From a virus, in the IMG/VR virus record IMGVR_UViG_3300042938_001105, positions 1-54,210 of that record: DNA of 54,210 nucleotides; one strand, given 5' to 3'. Position 1 is the first letter of the stretch. The number at the start of each line of letters is the position of its first letter. A program made the position numbers and the translations under genes. Of this stretch, positions 38,074 through 45,582 are shown in pieces. A model generated the notes under the pieces. The model worked only from the letters and a program-made list of their open reading frames with translations, was not told the DNA's origin and did not search any database.

Positions 38074-38640
38074 TTATAAATCACCACCAAAGGATAATAA
38101 TATAATATTTTTTATTTCATTTTCACTCAATCCGGTTCTTAATGATACATTTTTTATTGCTTCATTAAGTTTAGCGGTTTTAGATATATTCAATGCCTTT
38201 ATATCCCCCTGATTACAATATGGGAAAGTTTTACATTCTTTTTTCACTGATACAAATCCACCTCCCGGTATTTGTGTTTGTTTCCATGAACGCCCCTTAC
38301 CTTTTAAAGTATTACCTTTCATGTTAACATCTTGAAACCCAGGAACATCATACGCACCAACAGAACCTGACCCGGTGGCTTCAGTTGCTTCTATTTTTTT
38401 AGGACAAACACATTTAGATTTTACTCTATCGCAACTATCACAATATTCTTCTTCCCTAACCTCTTTAACTTTTGGTCTTTTGTATTCATTTCTAGCCACG
38501 TCATCTTTAGCAAACATACTAAATGCTGGTCCACTATAACCACCAGCAGAGGACGCCCCTGTCGCTTCTTTTGGTTCTTCTTTTTTCTTTTTTAACGCTT
38601 CGGTAATTAAAGAATGGATATACTCTTTGTTTGTTATCAT
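38074..38640 (-). CDS. Protein with shared N-terminal peptide and EATGS motifs (188 aa)
   Basis: The start at 38640 forms an ATGA overlap with the upstream gene and gives MITNKEYIHSLITEALKKKK, with I-T-E at residue 14. Two EATG-x-S-x-G-x-Y motifs (EATGASSAGGYSGPAF; EATGSGSVGAYDVPGF) and a CDSCDRVKSKCVC zinc site follow. EATGS-type motifs recur in T4-like phage head-associated proteins in my memory. The C-terminus is helical. Probably a virion or assembly protein. Confidence 0.7.
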   Translation of the reverse strand: MITNKEYIHSLITEALKKKKEEPKEATGASSAGGYSGPAFSMFAKDDVARNEYKRPKVKEVREEEYCDSCDRVKSKCVCPKKIEATEATGSGSVGAYDVPGFQDVNMKGNTLKGKGRSWKQTQIPGGGFVSVKKECKTFPYCNQGDIKALNISKTAKLNEAIKNVSLRTGLSENEIKNIILLSFGGDL

Positions 38641-38885
38641 TTCACATTTTTTAATGCTGTCTGCCATTGGTTCTTTTTAGACCACAAATGGTAATAGAAC
38701 TCCGTCATGATCTTAACGACAATATCATTTATGTCACCCCTTAAGGTTCCGTTTTTAATTTCTTTTTTTAACATATCAACAATAGATTTTTCGTACTGTT
38801 TAACCGTACTAGCTTTAAGGAAATCTTTAATCTCCTGTCTAACAATAGTTTCTACTTGTTTTTTATCTTGTTGCGAAAGTGCCAT
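38637..38885 (-). CDS. Conserved small phage protein (82 aa)
   Basis: A helical protein (KKQVETIVRQEIKDFLKAST) ending in the motif FYYHLWSKKNQWQTALKN, which I recall as conserved next to structural genes in T4-like phages. It is coupled to both neighbours by overlapping start and stop codons. Function unknown. Confidence 0.7.
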   Translation of the reverse strand: MALSQQDKKQVETIVRQEIKDFLKASTVKQYEKSIVDMLKKEIKNGTLRGDINDIVVKIMTEFYYHLWSKKNQWQTALKNVK

Positions 38886-39295
38886 TATTTTAGTACGGAA
38901 AATACGGTTAATGTGGTTAACAATACTCCACCTATAATTTGTATAAATGTGTTTTTTGTTTTTAATTTTTTAACTTCTTTTCTTAAATCTTGATTTTGTG
39001 TTTCTACAATACCAAACTTTTCTTTTTCTTTTTCAATTTGTAATTCGTAGTTTTTTTCTTTTTGTTCCATAGTGGTAATTATAATACCTTGAACGTCAAC
39101 TTTCTTTTGTGTTTGAAACAATTCAGTTATTGTTAACTTATGGGCCGCAGTTAAAGAATCCAAACGATTTAAATCTAACGCCATTTGTTTTGCCACCTTG
39201 TAAGGAATACAAATAGTCGTCGTATCTACGTTTCCTTTTTGTGAAAATGCCATTACCGGTAAAACCAACAATAACATAAGTAATAATTTTTTCAT
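38885..39295 (-). CDS. Exported coiled-coil protein with C-terminal membrane helix (136 aa)
   Basis: The start at 39295 gives a signal peptide (MKKLLLMLLLVLPVMAFSQK). A coiled coil follows (EKNYELQIEKEKEKFGIVET) and then a C-terminal transmembrane helix (FIQIIGGVLLTTLTVFSVLK). With the adjacent N-terminally anchored coiled-coil gene it could form an envelope-spanning pair such as spanins, but neither has diagnostic features. Confidence 0.62.
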   Translation of the reverse strand: MKKLLLMLLLVLPVMAFSQKGNVDTTTICIPYKVAKQMALDLNRLDSLTAAHKLTITELFQTQKKVDVQGIIITTMEQKEKNYELQIEKEKEKFGIVETQNQDLRKEVKKLKTKNTFIQIIGGVLLTTLTVFSVLK

Positions 39296-39296
39296 T

Positions 39297-39647
39297 TTAG
39301 TATTTGTATCTATCATGGAATAGTTTATCAATTTCAGATGGTTTCATCTCCGTAATCTTCTCCCCTTGTTCTTTATAATATTCTTTTACAACTATTTTTT
39401 GGTTTTTAACTTTTGCAATTGTTGAATCAATCTGTGATAATTCATTTTTATATCCTTCAATTTGTTTGTCCAATTTTTTTTGATTTTCAATAATTAAATT
39501 GATGTCTTTGTCCAATTGTTCCAATTTATATTTATCCAATTCAGACATTTCAGGTTTTGGTGTTGCCAAATAAACAATTAAGTATAACACACTAATAGTT
39601 AGTATTGCACCAACAACGTATTTCCAATATTTTTTAATAAGTTCCAT
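39297..39647 (-). CDS. N-terminally anchored coiled-coil membrane protein (116 aa)
   Basis: One transmembrane helix at residues 10-28 (YVVGAILTISVLYLIVYLAT) is followed by about 70 residues of coiled coil (LEQLDKDINLIIENQKKLDK; LSQIDSTIAKVKNQKIVVKE). The C-terminus is IDKLFHDRYKY. The topology is that of an inner-membrane spanin (Rz-like), and the next gene is also an exported coiled coil. The spanin reading is inference, since the known lysis genes lie 32 kb away. Confidence 0.65.
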   Translation of the reverse strand: MELIKKYWKYVVGAILTISVLYLIVYLATPKPEMSELDKYKLEQLDKDINLIIENQKKLDKQIEGYKNELSQIDSTIAKVKNQKIVVKEYYKEQGEKITEMKPSEIDKLFHDRYKY

Positions 39648-40213
39648 TATGCTTCAGTTTCTGTTTTAGTTGGTGTTTTCTTTCTTGTTGATATTACTTT
39701 AGCCCATTTAGATTTAAATTTTTCATAAAAAGATGTTAGTTTATCAACTAATTCCGTTAATTTATCATCCAATTTAATCATATCCCCATTAATATATACA
39801 CCATTGTTTTCACCAATAGAATAGAAAAACTCCAAATCAAAGTCGATTACTTTACCACTCCATTGTACCTCATTTGGGTACATGTTTAATACACCAAAAT
39901 CAGACAAGTCAGACACTTCAGAAACAAACTCATCCATAGTTTCTTGGAACGCAGTTTTTTCTTCTGTTGTTAATTCTATATCTCTTTTTTCTTTACCATG
40001 TAAAGTCAAAAGCCCACCTGAAATACGATAAGTTTTACTTTTATCTTTTTTTACATTTTCAGTGTCAACATTTTTTTCTGCCTCCTCATATTCAACATCA
40101 TTATCTTCAATGTTATTTTCAATACTTTTGGCTAAGTTGGTTGCTTCAGGTTGTTCCATTAAAACCCTTGCTCGCTTAAGGAGTGTTTTAAATTGGTCAT
40201 TTTCATTAATCAT
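39647..40213 (-). CDS. Conserved protein with shared N-terminal peptide (188 aa)
   Basis: It begins MINENDQFKTLLKRARVLME, with L-M-E at residue 20. After an acidic linker the body reads YRISGGLLTLHGKEKRDIEL, EKTAFQETMDEFVSEVSDLS and FYSIGENNGVYINGDMIKLD. I recall the body as conserved in related phages near structural genes. It ends in a basic Lys/Thr tail. Packaged or assembly protein, function unknown. Confidence 0.7.
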   Translation of the reverse strand: MINENDQFKTLLKRARVLMEQPEATNLAKSIENNIEDNDVEYEEAEKNVDTENVKKDKSKTYRISGGLLTLHGKEKRDIELTTEEKTAFQETMDEFVSEVSDLSDFGVLNMYPNEVQWSGKVIDFDLEFFYSIGENNGVYINGDMIKLDDKLTELVDKLTSFYEKFKSKWAKVISTRKKTPTKTETEA

Positions 40214-40802
40214 CTTTCAGTAGTTCTTTTAATAGTTTAAAATCAAATGCTGGGTTTACGTCTTTATAATAAGAATCATAATTACTTCTTGTGACAATAC
40301 CTTTGAAGTTCTCAACACCATCTTGTCTTACGTTATGTCCCAAACATTCTGTTGGGATTTTGAACTCATTACAAAGTTCTTTTATTAACGTAGTAAGACT
40401 TTCAATCTGTTTATCTTCATATTTGTCCCAAAAAAAATATCCTCTCCATTTTTTTTCGTAAACCTTTTTTCTATAAATATCACCTATCCAGTTACTATAC
40501 GAAGTATCTAGTGTATTTTTTTTTAACCAACCAAAATTCTCTAAACAAATTATTATAGATTTTTTATCGTATTCATCATTTTCCATGTAATTTGAATACA
40601 TTTTGGGGTCTATTATGTTATAAACTTCACCAGTTTTACTAATAACATAATGTGGTAGATAGGGATTATTATTATTATATCTATATCTTAATGATTGGAT
40701 ATAGTTTTTACAATCTCTTTTAGTGTCAGAAAGAATTATCTGAGTTTTTTTATTATTTTTACCTACAGGTTTAAATTCTGTTAATTCGTAAAGATTTTCC
40801 AT
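40206..40802 (-). CDS. N-acetylmuramoyl-L-alanine amidase-like fold, probably altered active site
   Basis: I start at 40802 (MENLYELTEFKPVG); the longer frame would overlap the upstream gene by 83 bp. The amidase_2 pattern is visible: PYLPHYVISKTGEVYNIIDP, SIIICLENFGWL, then IESLTTLIKELCNEFKIPTE with CLGHNV, and FDFKLLKELL. The usual first zinc histidine (in IxIHhT) is replaced in IILSDTKRD, and the D of DPG-x-x-FDW is changed in VNPAFDF. Catalysis is therefore doubtful. It may serve as a virion peptidoglycan-binding part or use altered ligands. Confidence 0.72.
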   Translation of the reverse strand: MENLYELTEFKPVGKNNKKTQIILSDTKRDCKNYIQSLRYRYNNNNPYLPHYVISKTGEVYNIIDPKMYSNYMENDEYDKKSIIICLENFGWLKKNTLDTSYSNWIGDIYRKKVYEKKWRGYFFWDKYEDKQIESLTTLIKELCNEFKIPTECLGHNVRQDGVENFKGIVTRSNYDSYYKDVNPAFDFKLLKELLKDD

Positions 40803-42030
40803 TTGCGGATCGATTAAGATATGATAATTTTTTAGGTTGTCTTTCTTCAACAACTTGTTGTGTTTGTTCTACCTCTTTTTCTTCCGTTTCTATTTCTGTA
40901 TTTTTTTCTTCTTTTATCTCGTAATACTCTCTTTCAAAAAATTCATGGTCTTCTCTATCATCTTTAACTTGTAAATCCAACAACTCTTCTAATTTTTTTA
41001 ATTCATCTTCAGTTGGTGATATTGGTTCTTCATGTATTTTATCCCATATTGGATAATTACCTTCTAACACTTTTTCTAACTTTTCTAAGTCTTCCTCTGT
41101 TGGTGTGTATTTTTCTTTTTGGATTTCTTCTAATTCTATTCTACCCGCTTCTTTACTTAACTCATCAATATCAACTTGGGGGGTATCATGTATGGTATCA
41201 TGTATGGTATCTTGTACGGTATTATCTTCTTTTCTACGTTTTTTAAATGCTTGATTAGTTGCAATAACTAATGTAATTGCAAGGGGGTCAAACACAAATA
41301 TTAAAAGTAAAATGAAAAGGTTCGCAACTTTTTTAACATCCCAACCTGAAATCTCACTAATATATTTAATAGAACCTAATTCGCTTTCTTCAAGTTCTGC
41401 AGATTCCATATTGAGTATATCAATATCCAATTTAGTGATACTATCGTTCATAGCATCAATACGAGTGGACACCTTATCTCTATTTTCTGTGGTAAGTTTT
41501 AATTGGTCCTCAAATGATTTACGGTTAGCATTATTTGCCTTTGTAATAAGTTGTCCCGTTTTTCTATCAACAGTTTGGGTTGTAGTATTATTAGATAACC
41601 CATCACGTAATTTTGAGATGTCTTTATCTAATACCTCTTTTTCTTTTTGGAGTTCTACTTTAATTTCGTCAAAACGACCCTTTTTAACCTCAACGTTTTT
41701 GATTCTTTTGTTGTTGATTTCAAGTTTTGCAATATTACCCTGAAACCCCGTACTTAATAATCCATAGATACCAAGTGAGGTAATAAGTGATAAGGTAATA
41801 AGAGCAATTGTAAGGTATATTTTTAATACACCATAGGTCTCTTTCCATTTATCGTGTAAGTACGTTGCAATTGCAATCTTTGATATCTCCAAAAAGCTAC
41901 CCATAATAATAACAGGTAAAGCAACGCCAACAAATACCACAGATAATCCAACAACACTATAATAAGCGGCAGTACCCGATAACCCAAGAGCACAAAATAA
42001 TAAAAACCAAGGTAAAAATTTTTCTTTCAT
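40771..42030 (-). CDS. Polytopic membrane protein with coiled coil (419 aa)
   Basis: Three membrane helices lie in the first 100 residues (FLPWFLLFCALGLSGTAAYY; SVVFVGVALPVIIMGSFLEI; IYLTIALITLSLITSLGIYG). A long external coiled coil follows (about 105-215), a fourth helix at about 235-255 (VANLFILLLIFVFDPLAITL) and an acidic cytoplasmic tail. The tail has a small tandem repeat (DTIHDTIHDT). I know the LPVIIMGSFLEISK region as conserved in large phages without a function. It lies downstream of the structured RNA and terminator at 42067-42200. Confidence 0.72.
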   Translation of the reverse strand: MKEKFLPWFLLFCALGLSGTAAYYSVVGLSVVFVGVALPVIIMGSFLEISKIAIATYLHDKWKETYGVLKIYLTIALITLSLITSLGIYGLLSTGFQGNIAKLEINNKRIKNVEVKKGRFDEIKVELQKEKEVLDKDISKLRDGLSNNTTTQTVDRKTGQLITKANNANRKSFEDQLKLTTENRDKVSTRIDAMNDSITKLDIDILNMESAELEESELGSIKYISEISGWDVKKVANLFILLLIFVFDPLAITLVIATNQAFKKRRKEDNTVQDTIHDTIHDTPQVDIDELSKEAGRIELEEIQKEKYTPTEEDLEKLEKVLEGNYPIWDKIHEEPISPTEDELKKLEELLDLQVKDDREDHEFFEREYYEIKEEKNTEIETEEKEVEQTQQVVEERQPKKLSYLNRSANGKSLRINRI

Positions 42031-42066
42031 ATTAATAAACTATAATAGATAAATATAAAAGATAAA

Positions 42067-42100
42067 GAAAAAATAAAACCCCCACCGGCGCCGATGAGGG
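42067..42100 (-). terminator. Strong rho-independent terminator
   Basis: CCC-CA-CGG and CCG-TG-GGG pair with wobble positions around a CG-rich loop (42079-42100), then a T-rich tract on the minus strand. It lies between the sigma gene and the membrane protein gene. Confidence 0.85.
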
Positions 42101-42200
42101 AGTGTAGTTTCATCTTACCATATAGATAAGATTGGGGAGTTTCACCCTGGTGACTTCAGGCACCTTCTGCCGAGTTGTAAGGGTAATCTCGGTTCAACCC
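42101..42200 (-). ncRNA. Structured RNA element between sigma factor and membrane protein genes
   Basis: The minus strand forms CCGAG/CTCGG with a 13-nt loop, GGTG/CACC and ATCTTA/TAAGAT. The ACCCT inside the first loop can pair with AGGGT beyond the second hairpin, making a pseudoknot. A terminator follows. The layout, a compact folded domain then terminator then gene, is that of a riboswitch. It could equally be a stable 3' end of the sigma mRNA. It matches no riboswitch motif I know. Confidence 0.5.
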
Positions 42201-42205
42201 TTTTT

Positions 42206-43021
42206 TTACATGTATTCAAATAAATCTGAACATTCGTTTCTTAATTTACGAAGTGCTTTTTCTTTGATTTGACGAACACGTTCCTTAGTTAAAGAAAAGT
42301 CAGACCCAATATCTTCTAATGTACGTGGTGTTCCTGTGATACCGTAATAATCCTCAACAATCGCACGTTCTCTGTCATCAAGAACAGACATAATACCCAT
42401 CATCTTTTCTTTTAGTATGTCCTGTGTTGAAAATACTTCGTCAGGTGAGTCCACATTTTCATTTTTGATAATATCAATTAAAGTATCACCATCCTCATTG
42501 ATGTGCATATCCAAGTCAATCATTCTTGGTAGGTTTGCAAACTTATCCGACAAATCTTTATTTGTTTTTTCGTTTTCACGTTTTTCTTTTTGCATATCCT
42601 GAACAACATTAACCGGAAGTCGGATAGTGCGTGAATTATCGTTTAGTGATTGTAGAATTGATTGTTTAATCCACCATACCGCATATGAAATGAATCGGTT
42701 TTTCTTTGTCCAATCAAAGTTTTTAATCGCCTTCATTAATCCAAAGTTCCCTTCAGCAATTAAATCAGATAAATCAACACCTTGATTTTGATATTGTTTT
42801 GCCACTGTGATAACAAAACGTAAGTTACCCTCAAGCATTTCTTTTTGAATTGCATCTTTTTCACGTTGTGAACAATCTTCCGAAGCGATTCTTTCGCCTA
42901 AGGCCCGTTCTCTCTCGGGTGTCATAACTTTTAATTTTCTAATGTCCTTTAAATAAAATTGGATTTCATCCTGATTTAAAGGGTTAGTTGATTTAATCTC
43001 TCCCATTTTGTCTTTTTCCAT
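42206..43021 (-). CDS. Phage-encoded RNA polymerase sigma factor (sigma-70 family)
   Basis: The 271-residue protein has region 1.2 (DEIQFYLKDIRKLKVMTPER) and region 2 (NLRFVITVAKQYQNQGVDLS; FISYAVWWIKQSILQSLNDN, the 2.3-2.4 promoter melting and -10 helix). It also has a reduced region 3, and region 4 (LEDIGSDFSLTKERVRQIKE, the helix-turn-helix for the upstream box). Size and layout resemble the short primary sigma of Bacteroidota. Region 2.4 keeps SRTIRLPVNV, so it may read similar -7 elements with changed upstream preference. It is the likely switch for later phage genes. Confidence 0.92.
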   Translation of the reverse strand: MEKDKMGEIKSTNPLNQDEIQFYLKDIRKLKVMTPERERALGERIASEDCSQREKDAIQKEMLEGNLRFVITVAKQYQNQGVDLSDLIAEGNFGLMKAIKNFDWTKKNRFISYAVWWIKQSILQSLNDNSRTIRLPVNVVQDMQKEKRENEKTNKDLSDKFANLPRMIDLDMHINEDGDTLIDIIKNENVDSPDEVFSTQDILKEKMMGIMSVLDDRERAIVEDYYGITGTPRTLEDIGSDFSLTKERVRQIKEKALRKLRNECSDLFEYM

Positions 43022-43589
43022 AGTTGTCTAAAATTTGTTTCTCTTCTGTTGTTAATGACTCAATTCCTTTCTCTGTTATTTTATCTAAAATTTCATCCGT
43101 TGTTGGTTTTAGTGCCGGTGGAACATTGAACCTAATTGGAAAATTAAAAATATCTTCCGACAAAGGTACCATAAAATCCATCATACCACTAATTTTATTT
43201 CTTTTTTCTTCACTTAATTTTTCTGTGTCTACTTCTTTGTTCTTATTTTCTACTTTTACTCCGTCAATATTTAAAAAATCTTTCTTCAATTTTCTATCCA
43301 TTTTGATGTCTACGTTTTCAGTTGCTTCTATCAAAAAGTATTGTTCAACTAAATCCTCTAAACACATATCAACATATTCTTTCAGGTCTTCAAATGTTTC
43401 TTTCGTTCTAAAGTGTAAAGTCATACCAAATTCACCATAATTGAATTTTAAAAATTTGGATGATATAACCGTAACTAACTGATACGAAATGTCTTCAATA
43501 AAGTTTTCTATTTCAGTGAAATCACCAAAAATAAATAACATATATCTTTTATCTTGTGATTCCATATTTTCTTTCTTTTTTCTTTTCAT
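42993..43589 (-). CDS. Hypothetical protein overlapping the sigma start (198 aa)
   Basis: The N-terminal half is alpha/beta (YMLFIFGDFTEIENFIEDIS; YGEFGMTLHFRTKETFEDLK). The C-terminus ILDKITEKGIESLTTEEKQI then LDNYGK is a short helical motif common at the ends of Bacteroidota proteins, including rhomboid proteases. It overlaps the sigma gene by 29 bp, so expression is coupled. A second ATG at 43565 is equally possible. Confidence 0.68.
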   Translation of the reverse strand: MKRKKKENMESQDKRYMLFIFGDFTEIENFIEDISYQLVTVISSKFLKFNYGEFGMTLHFRTKETFEDLKEYVDMCLEDLVEQYFLIEATENVDIKMDRKLKKDFLNIDGVKVENKNKEVDTEKLSEEKRNKISGMMDFMVPLSEDIFNFPIRFNVPPALKPTTDEILDKITEKGIESLTTEEKQILDNYGKRQNGRD

Positions 43590-43626
43590 AAATATTTCTT
43601 TAATGTGTTTTACAATATATTATAAT

Positions 43627-44154
43627 TTAAATGCATATGTGCTCAATTGGGAATTCATTGAAGTAATATTTAAACCCCTCTTTATTTAAGTATTTTTTTA
43701 CGGTGTCGTATTTTTCTTTTAGAAACCAATCACTAAGTAAGTAAAAATAATCAATATCATACCCCAAATCTTCACATAATGTTGTCAAAAGAAAGCGTTT
43801 AAAATGAGCTGTCTCAATTTTTTCGTCAGCCGATCCAGGTCCCTTTTGAAATTTGTCATCTCCAAAATAAATTGTATTTGTTTGGTAATTTACAAAAACA
43901 ATATCCGGTAATAATTGTTTTGAGATTCTATCTTTCCAATTAATACCCTTTGGTTTTAAAAATTTTTTATAAAACGAATGTTTTGGACAATATAACCCAA
44001 TTAAAACTCCGTTTTTAAAAACTTCATTATTTTTGTTTACCACCACACCATCAACATTTTCAAGTGCGGTTAATAAATTCATTTTTTCTTCAAATGCTAA
44101 ACCATTTTTGTTTGTGTTTGCACCTCCTCCGTGTATATTTCTTTTTCTTCCCAT
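43627..44154 (-). CDS. Probable type II restriction endonuclease, PD-(D/E)XK fold
   Basis: The 175-residue protein opens with basic, glycine-rich MGRKRNIHGGGANTNKNGLA then FEEKMNLLTAL, typical of nuclease N-termini. QLLPDIVFVNYQTNTIYFGD followed by DKFQKGPGSADEKIETAHFK gives the PD ... D-x-K catalytic pair and the K-x-Q ... GSADEK signature. I know that signature from restriction endonucleases. It is encoded directly after a DNA methyltransferase and has its own full-consensus promoter, so the pair looks like a phage-borne type II restriction-modification system. Specificity is unknown. Confidence 0.75.
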   Translation of the reverse strand: MGRKRNIHGGGANTNKNGLAFEEKMNLLTALENVDGVVVNKNNEVFKNGVLIGLYCPKHSFYKKFLKPKGINWKDRISKQLLPDIVFVNYQTNTIYFGDDKFQKGPGSADEKIETAHFKRFLLTTLCEDLGYDIDYFYLLSDWFLKEKYDTVKKYLNKEGFKYYFNEFPIEHICI

Positions 44155-44161
44155 AATGCTA

Positions 44162-44192
44162 CAAAGATAATGAACATAATTAACTTTCCAAA
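44162..44192 (-). promoter_or_regulatory. Strong promoter of the nuclease gene
   Basis: The minus strand reads TTTG, 19 nt, TATCTTTG. It begins inside the last codons of the methyltransferase gene, and the ATG at 44154 follows 7 nt after it. Confidence 0.82.
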
Positions 44193-44989
44193 GAATCTAA
44201 TGTAATTTTTATTCTTTCGTTACATATATCAACATATTCTTGTGAAATTTCACTACCAATGTAGTCTCTATTCATTAAAATGCACATTTTAGCAACAGTA
44301 CCTGACCCGATAAATGGGTCATAAATTAAATCACCTTTATTAGTCCATGTATTAATATGGTCTCTAACCAACTCTTCAGGAAAAATTGCTGGATGTTTGT
44401 GAGCTATCTTATCTTTAGATGCAAATCCACCACCATTAACGTACCTCCAAATATTATTTCTTGGACTAAAATTAGGAACAGGTTTAATGTCACCAACCTC
44501 AACTAATTGTTCATTTTCACCAATACGTTTGGTGTTTTTACCCCAATTTGTATGACCAGCCCATTTATTTGGTTTATCACATATTAGGTTAGATGTTTTG
44601 GGTTTACCCTTTGAGAATACAAACATATACTCAAATATTTGAGTATATCTATTACTTTTAGCGCTGGCAGGGTATGAACTTGAATTTTTTTCATAAATCA
44701 TAGTATCATGTAATAAAAATCCTGCATCCATAAATTTTAACGCTTGTCTAAAACTTGTTCCTGATTCAGAACCTTTAATTACTTGGTCATTAACCACCCA
44801 AACTACCACACCACCTTTCTTAGTGGTTCGGTATAGTTCGGGAGCTAACGTATCTATATCAAATGAAAATCCATTATATTTTCTAATGTCATCATAGGGT
44901 GGAGATGTTATCACCATATCATAGTAATCATCAGACATCTTAGACAAAGTCTCTAAGTTATCTTCTAAATAAATTTGATTTTTTTCCAT
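44180..44989 (-). CDS. DNA methyltransferase partnered with the nuclease
   Basis: Motif IV comes first (DMVITSPPYDDIRKYNG, about residue 27) and the SAM motif I last (LIYDPFIGSGTVAKMCILMN then DYIGSEISQEYVDICNERIK), the beta-type order. A long middle region with KWAGHTNWGKNTKR is the target-recognition part. It is most likely an N4-cytosine or N6-adenine methylase. Immediate adjacency to a PD-(D/E)XK nuclease gene suggests that it is the modification half of a restriction-modification system. Confidence 0.88.
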   Translation of the reverse strand: MEKNQIYLEDNLETLSKMSDDYYDMVITSPPYDDIRKYNGFSFDIDTLAPELYRTTKKGGVVVWVVNDQVIKGSESGTSFRQALKFMDAGFLLHDTMIYEKNSSSYPASAKSNRYTQIFEYMFVFSKGKPKTSNLICDKPNKWAGHTNWGKNTKRIGENEQLVEVGDIKPVPNFSPRNNIWRYVNGGGFASKDKIAHKHPAIFPEELVRDHINTWTNKGDLIYDPFIGSGTVAKMCILMNRDYIGSEISQEYVDICNERIKITLDSLES

Positions 44990-45024
44990 ATCTAAGTATA
45001 GGTGATAATCACTAACTAATCAAT

Positions 45025-45558
45025 TTATAAATATTCTTTGTTTTCTTCATACCACATTTCTTTAATTTTTGTTACAGAAACTTTAACATTTGTTTTGTTA
45101 CAAATTAATTCTGTTATACCAACGGACTCTAATTTTTTGTCCCAATAAAGACATGATTCAATAGTATCATAAGTAAACTTCCATTCGTGTTTGAATACTT
45201 TACTATTATTCAAAACTTTTTCAATTGGTAGTAAGACATTTAACGCCTTTAACGTTTTTTTAAAGTCCTCAACAGAATTCCATTTTTTGTGTAGTTTTTT
45301 CTTGTATATGTACAAAACAATGTTTGAAATACCAATTAAATGGTCCTCAGTTTCATTCTTCATATTTTCAATATGGTAAGGAAGTTGTATTTTAACATCC
45401 TTAACATTATTGTCAAAGATAATGGGATTTCTTAACATCGTAGCACACGTCTCCAATATTTCAGTATCGTTTTCAAAATCTTCAGACAATGTATCCATAA
45501 CGGACATTAGTCTTTTAACACATTGATATCTTTTTTCCCATTCTTGTTTAGTTCTCAT
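45025..45558 (-). CDS. Hypothetical helical protein (177 aa)
   Basis: A fully helical protein (WEKRYQCVKRLMSVMDTLSE; LIGISNIVLYIYKKKLHKKW) with no catalytic motif. TATATTTG lies just upstream on the minus strand, so it may start its own transcript with a very short leader. It lies between the gp46 gene and the restriction-modification pair. Not recognised. Confidence 0.68.
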   Translation of the reverse strand: MRTKQEWEKRYQCVKRLMSVMDTLSEDFENDTEILETCATMLRNPIIFDNNVKDVKIQLPYHIENMKNETEDHLIGISNIVLYIYKKKLHKKWNSVEDFKKTLKALNVLLPIEKVLNNSKVFKHEWKFTYDTIESCLYWDKKLESVGITELICNKTNVKVSVTKIKEMWYEENKEYL

Positions 45559-45582
45559 ATTAACAAATATAAGAATAAAACA

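Noticed and set aside
42101-42200. tRNA on either strand
   Set aside because: TTCAACCC on the plus strand hints at a T-loop, but no T-stem or acceptor pairs can be made.
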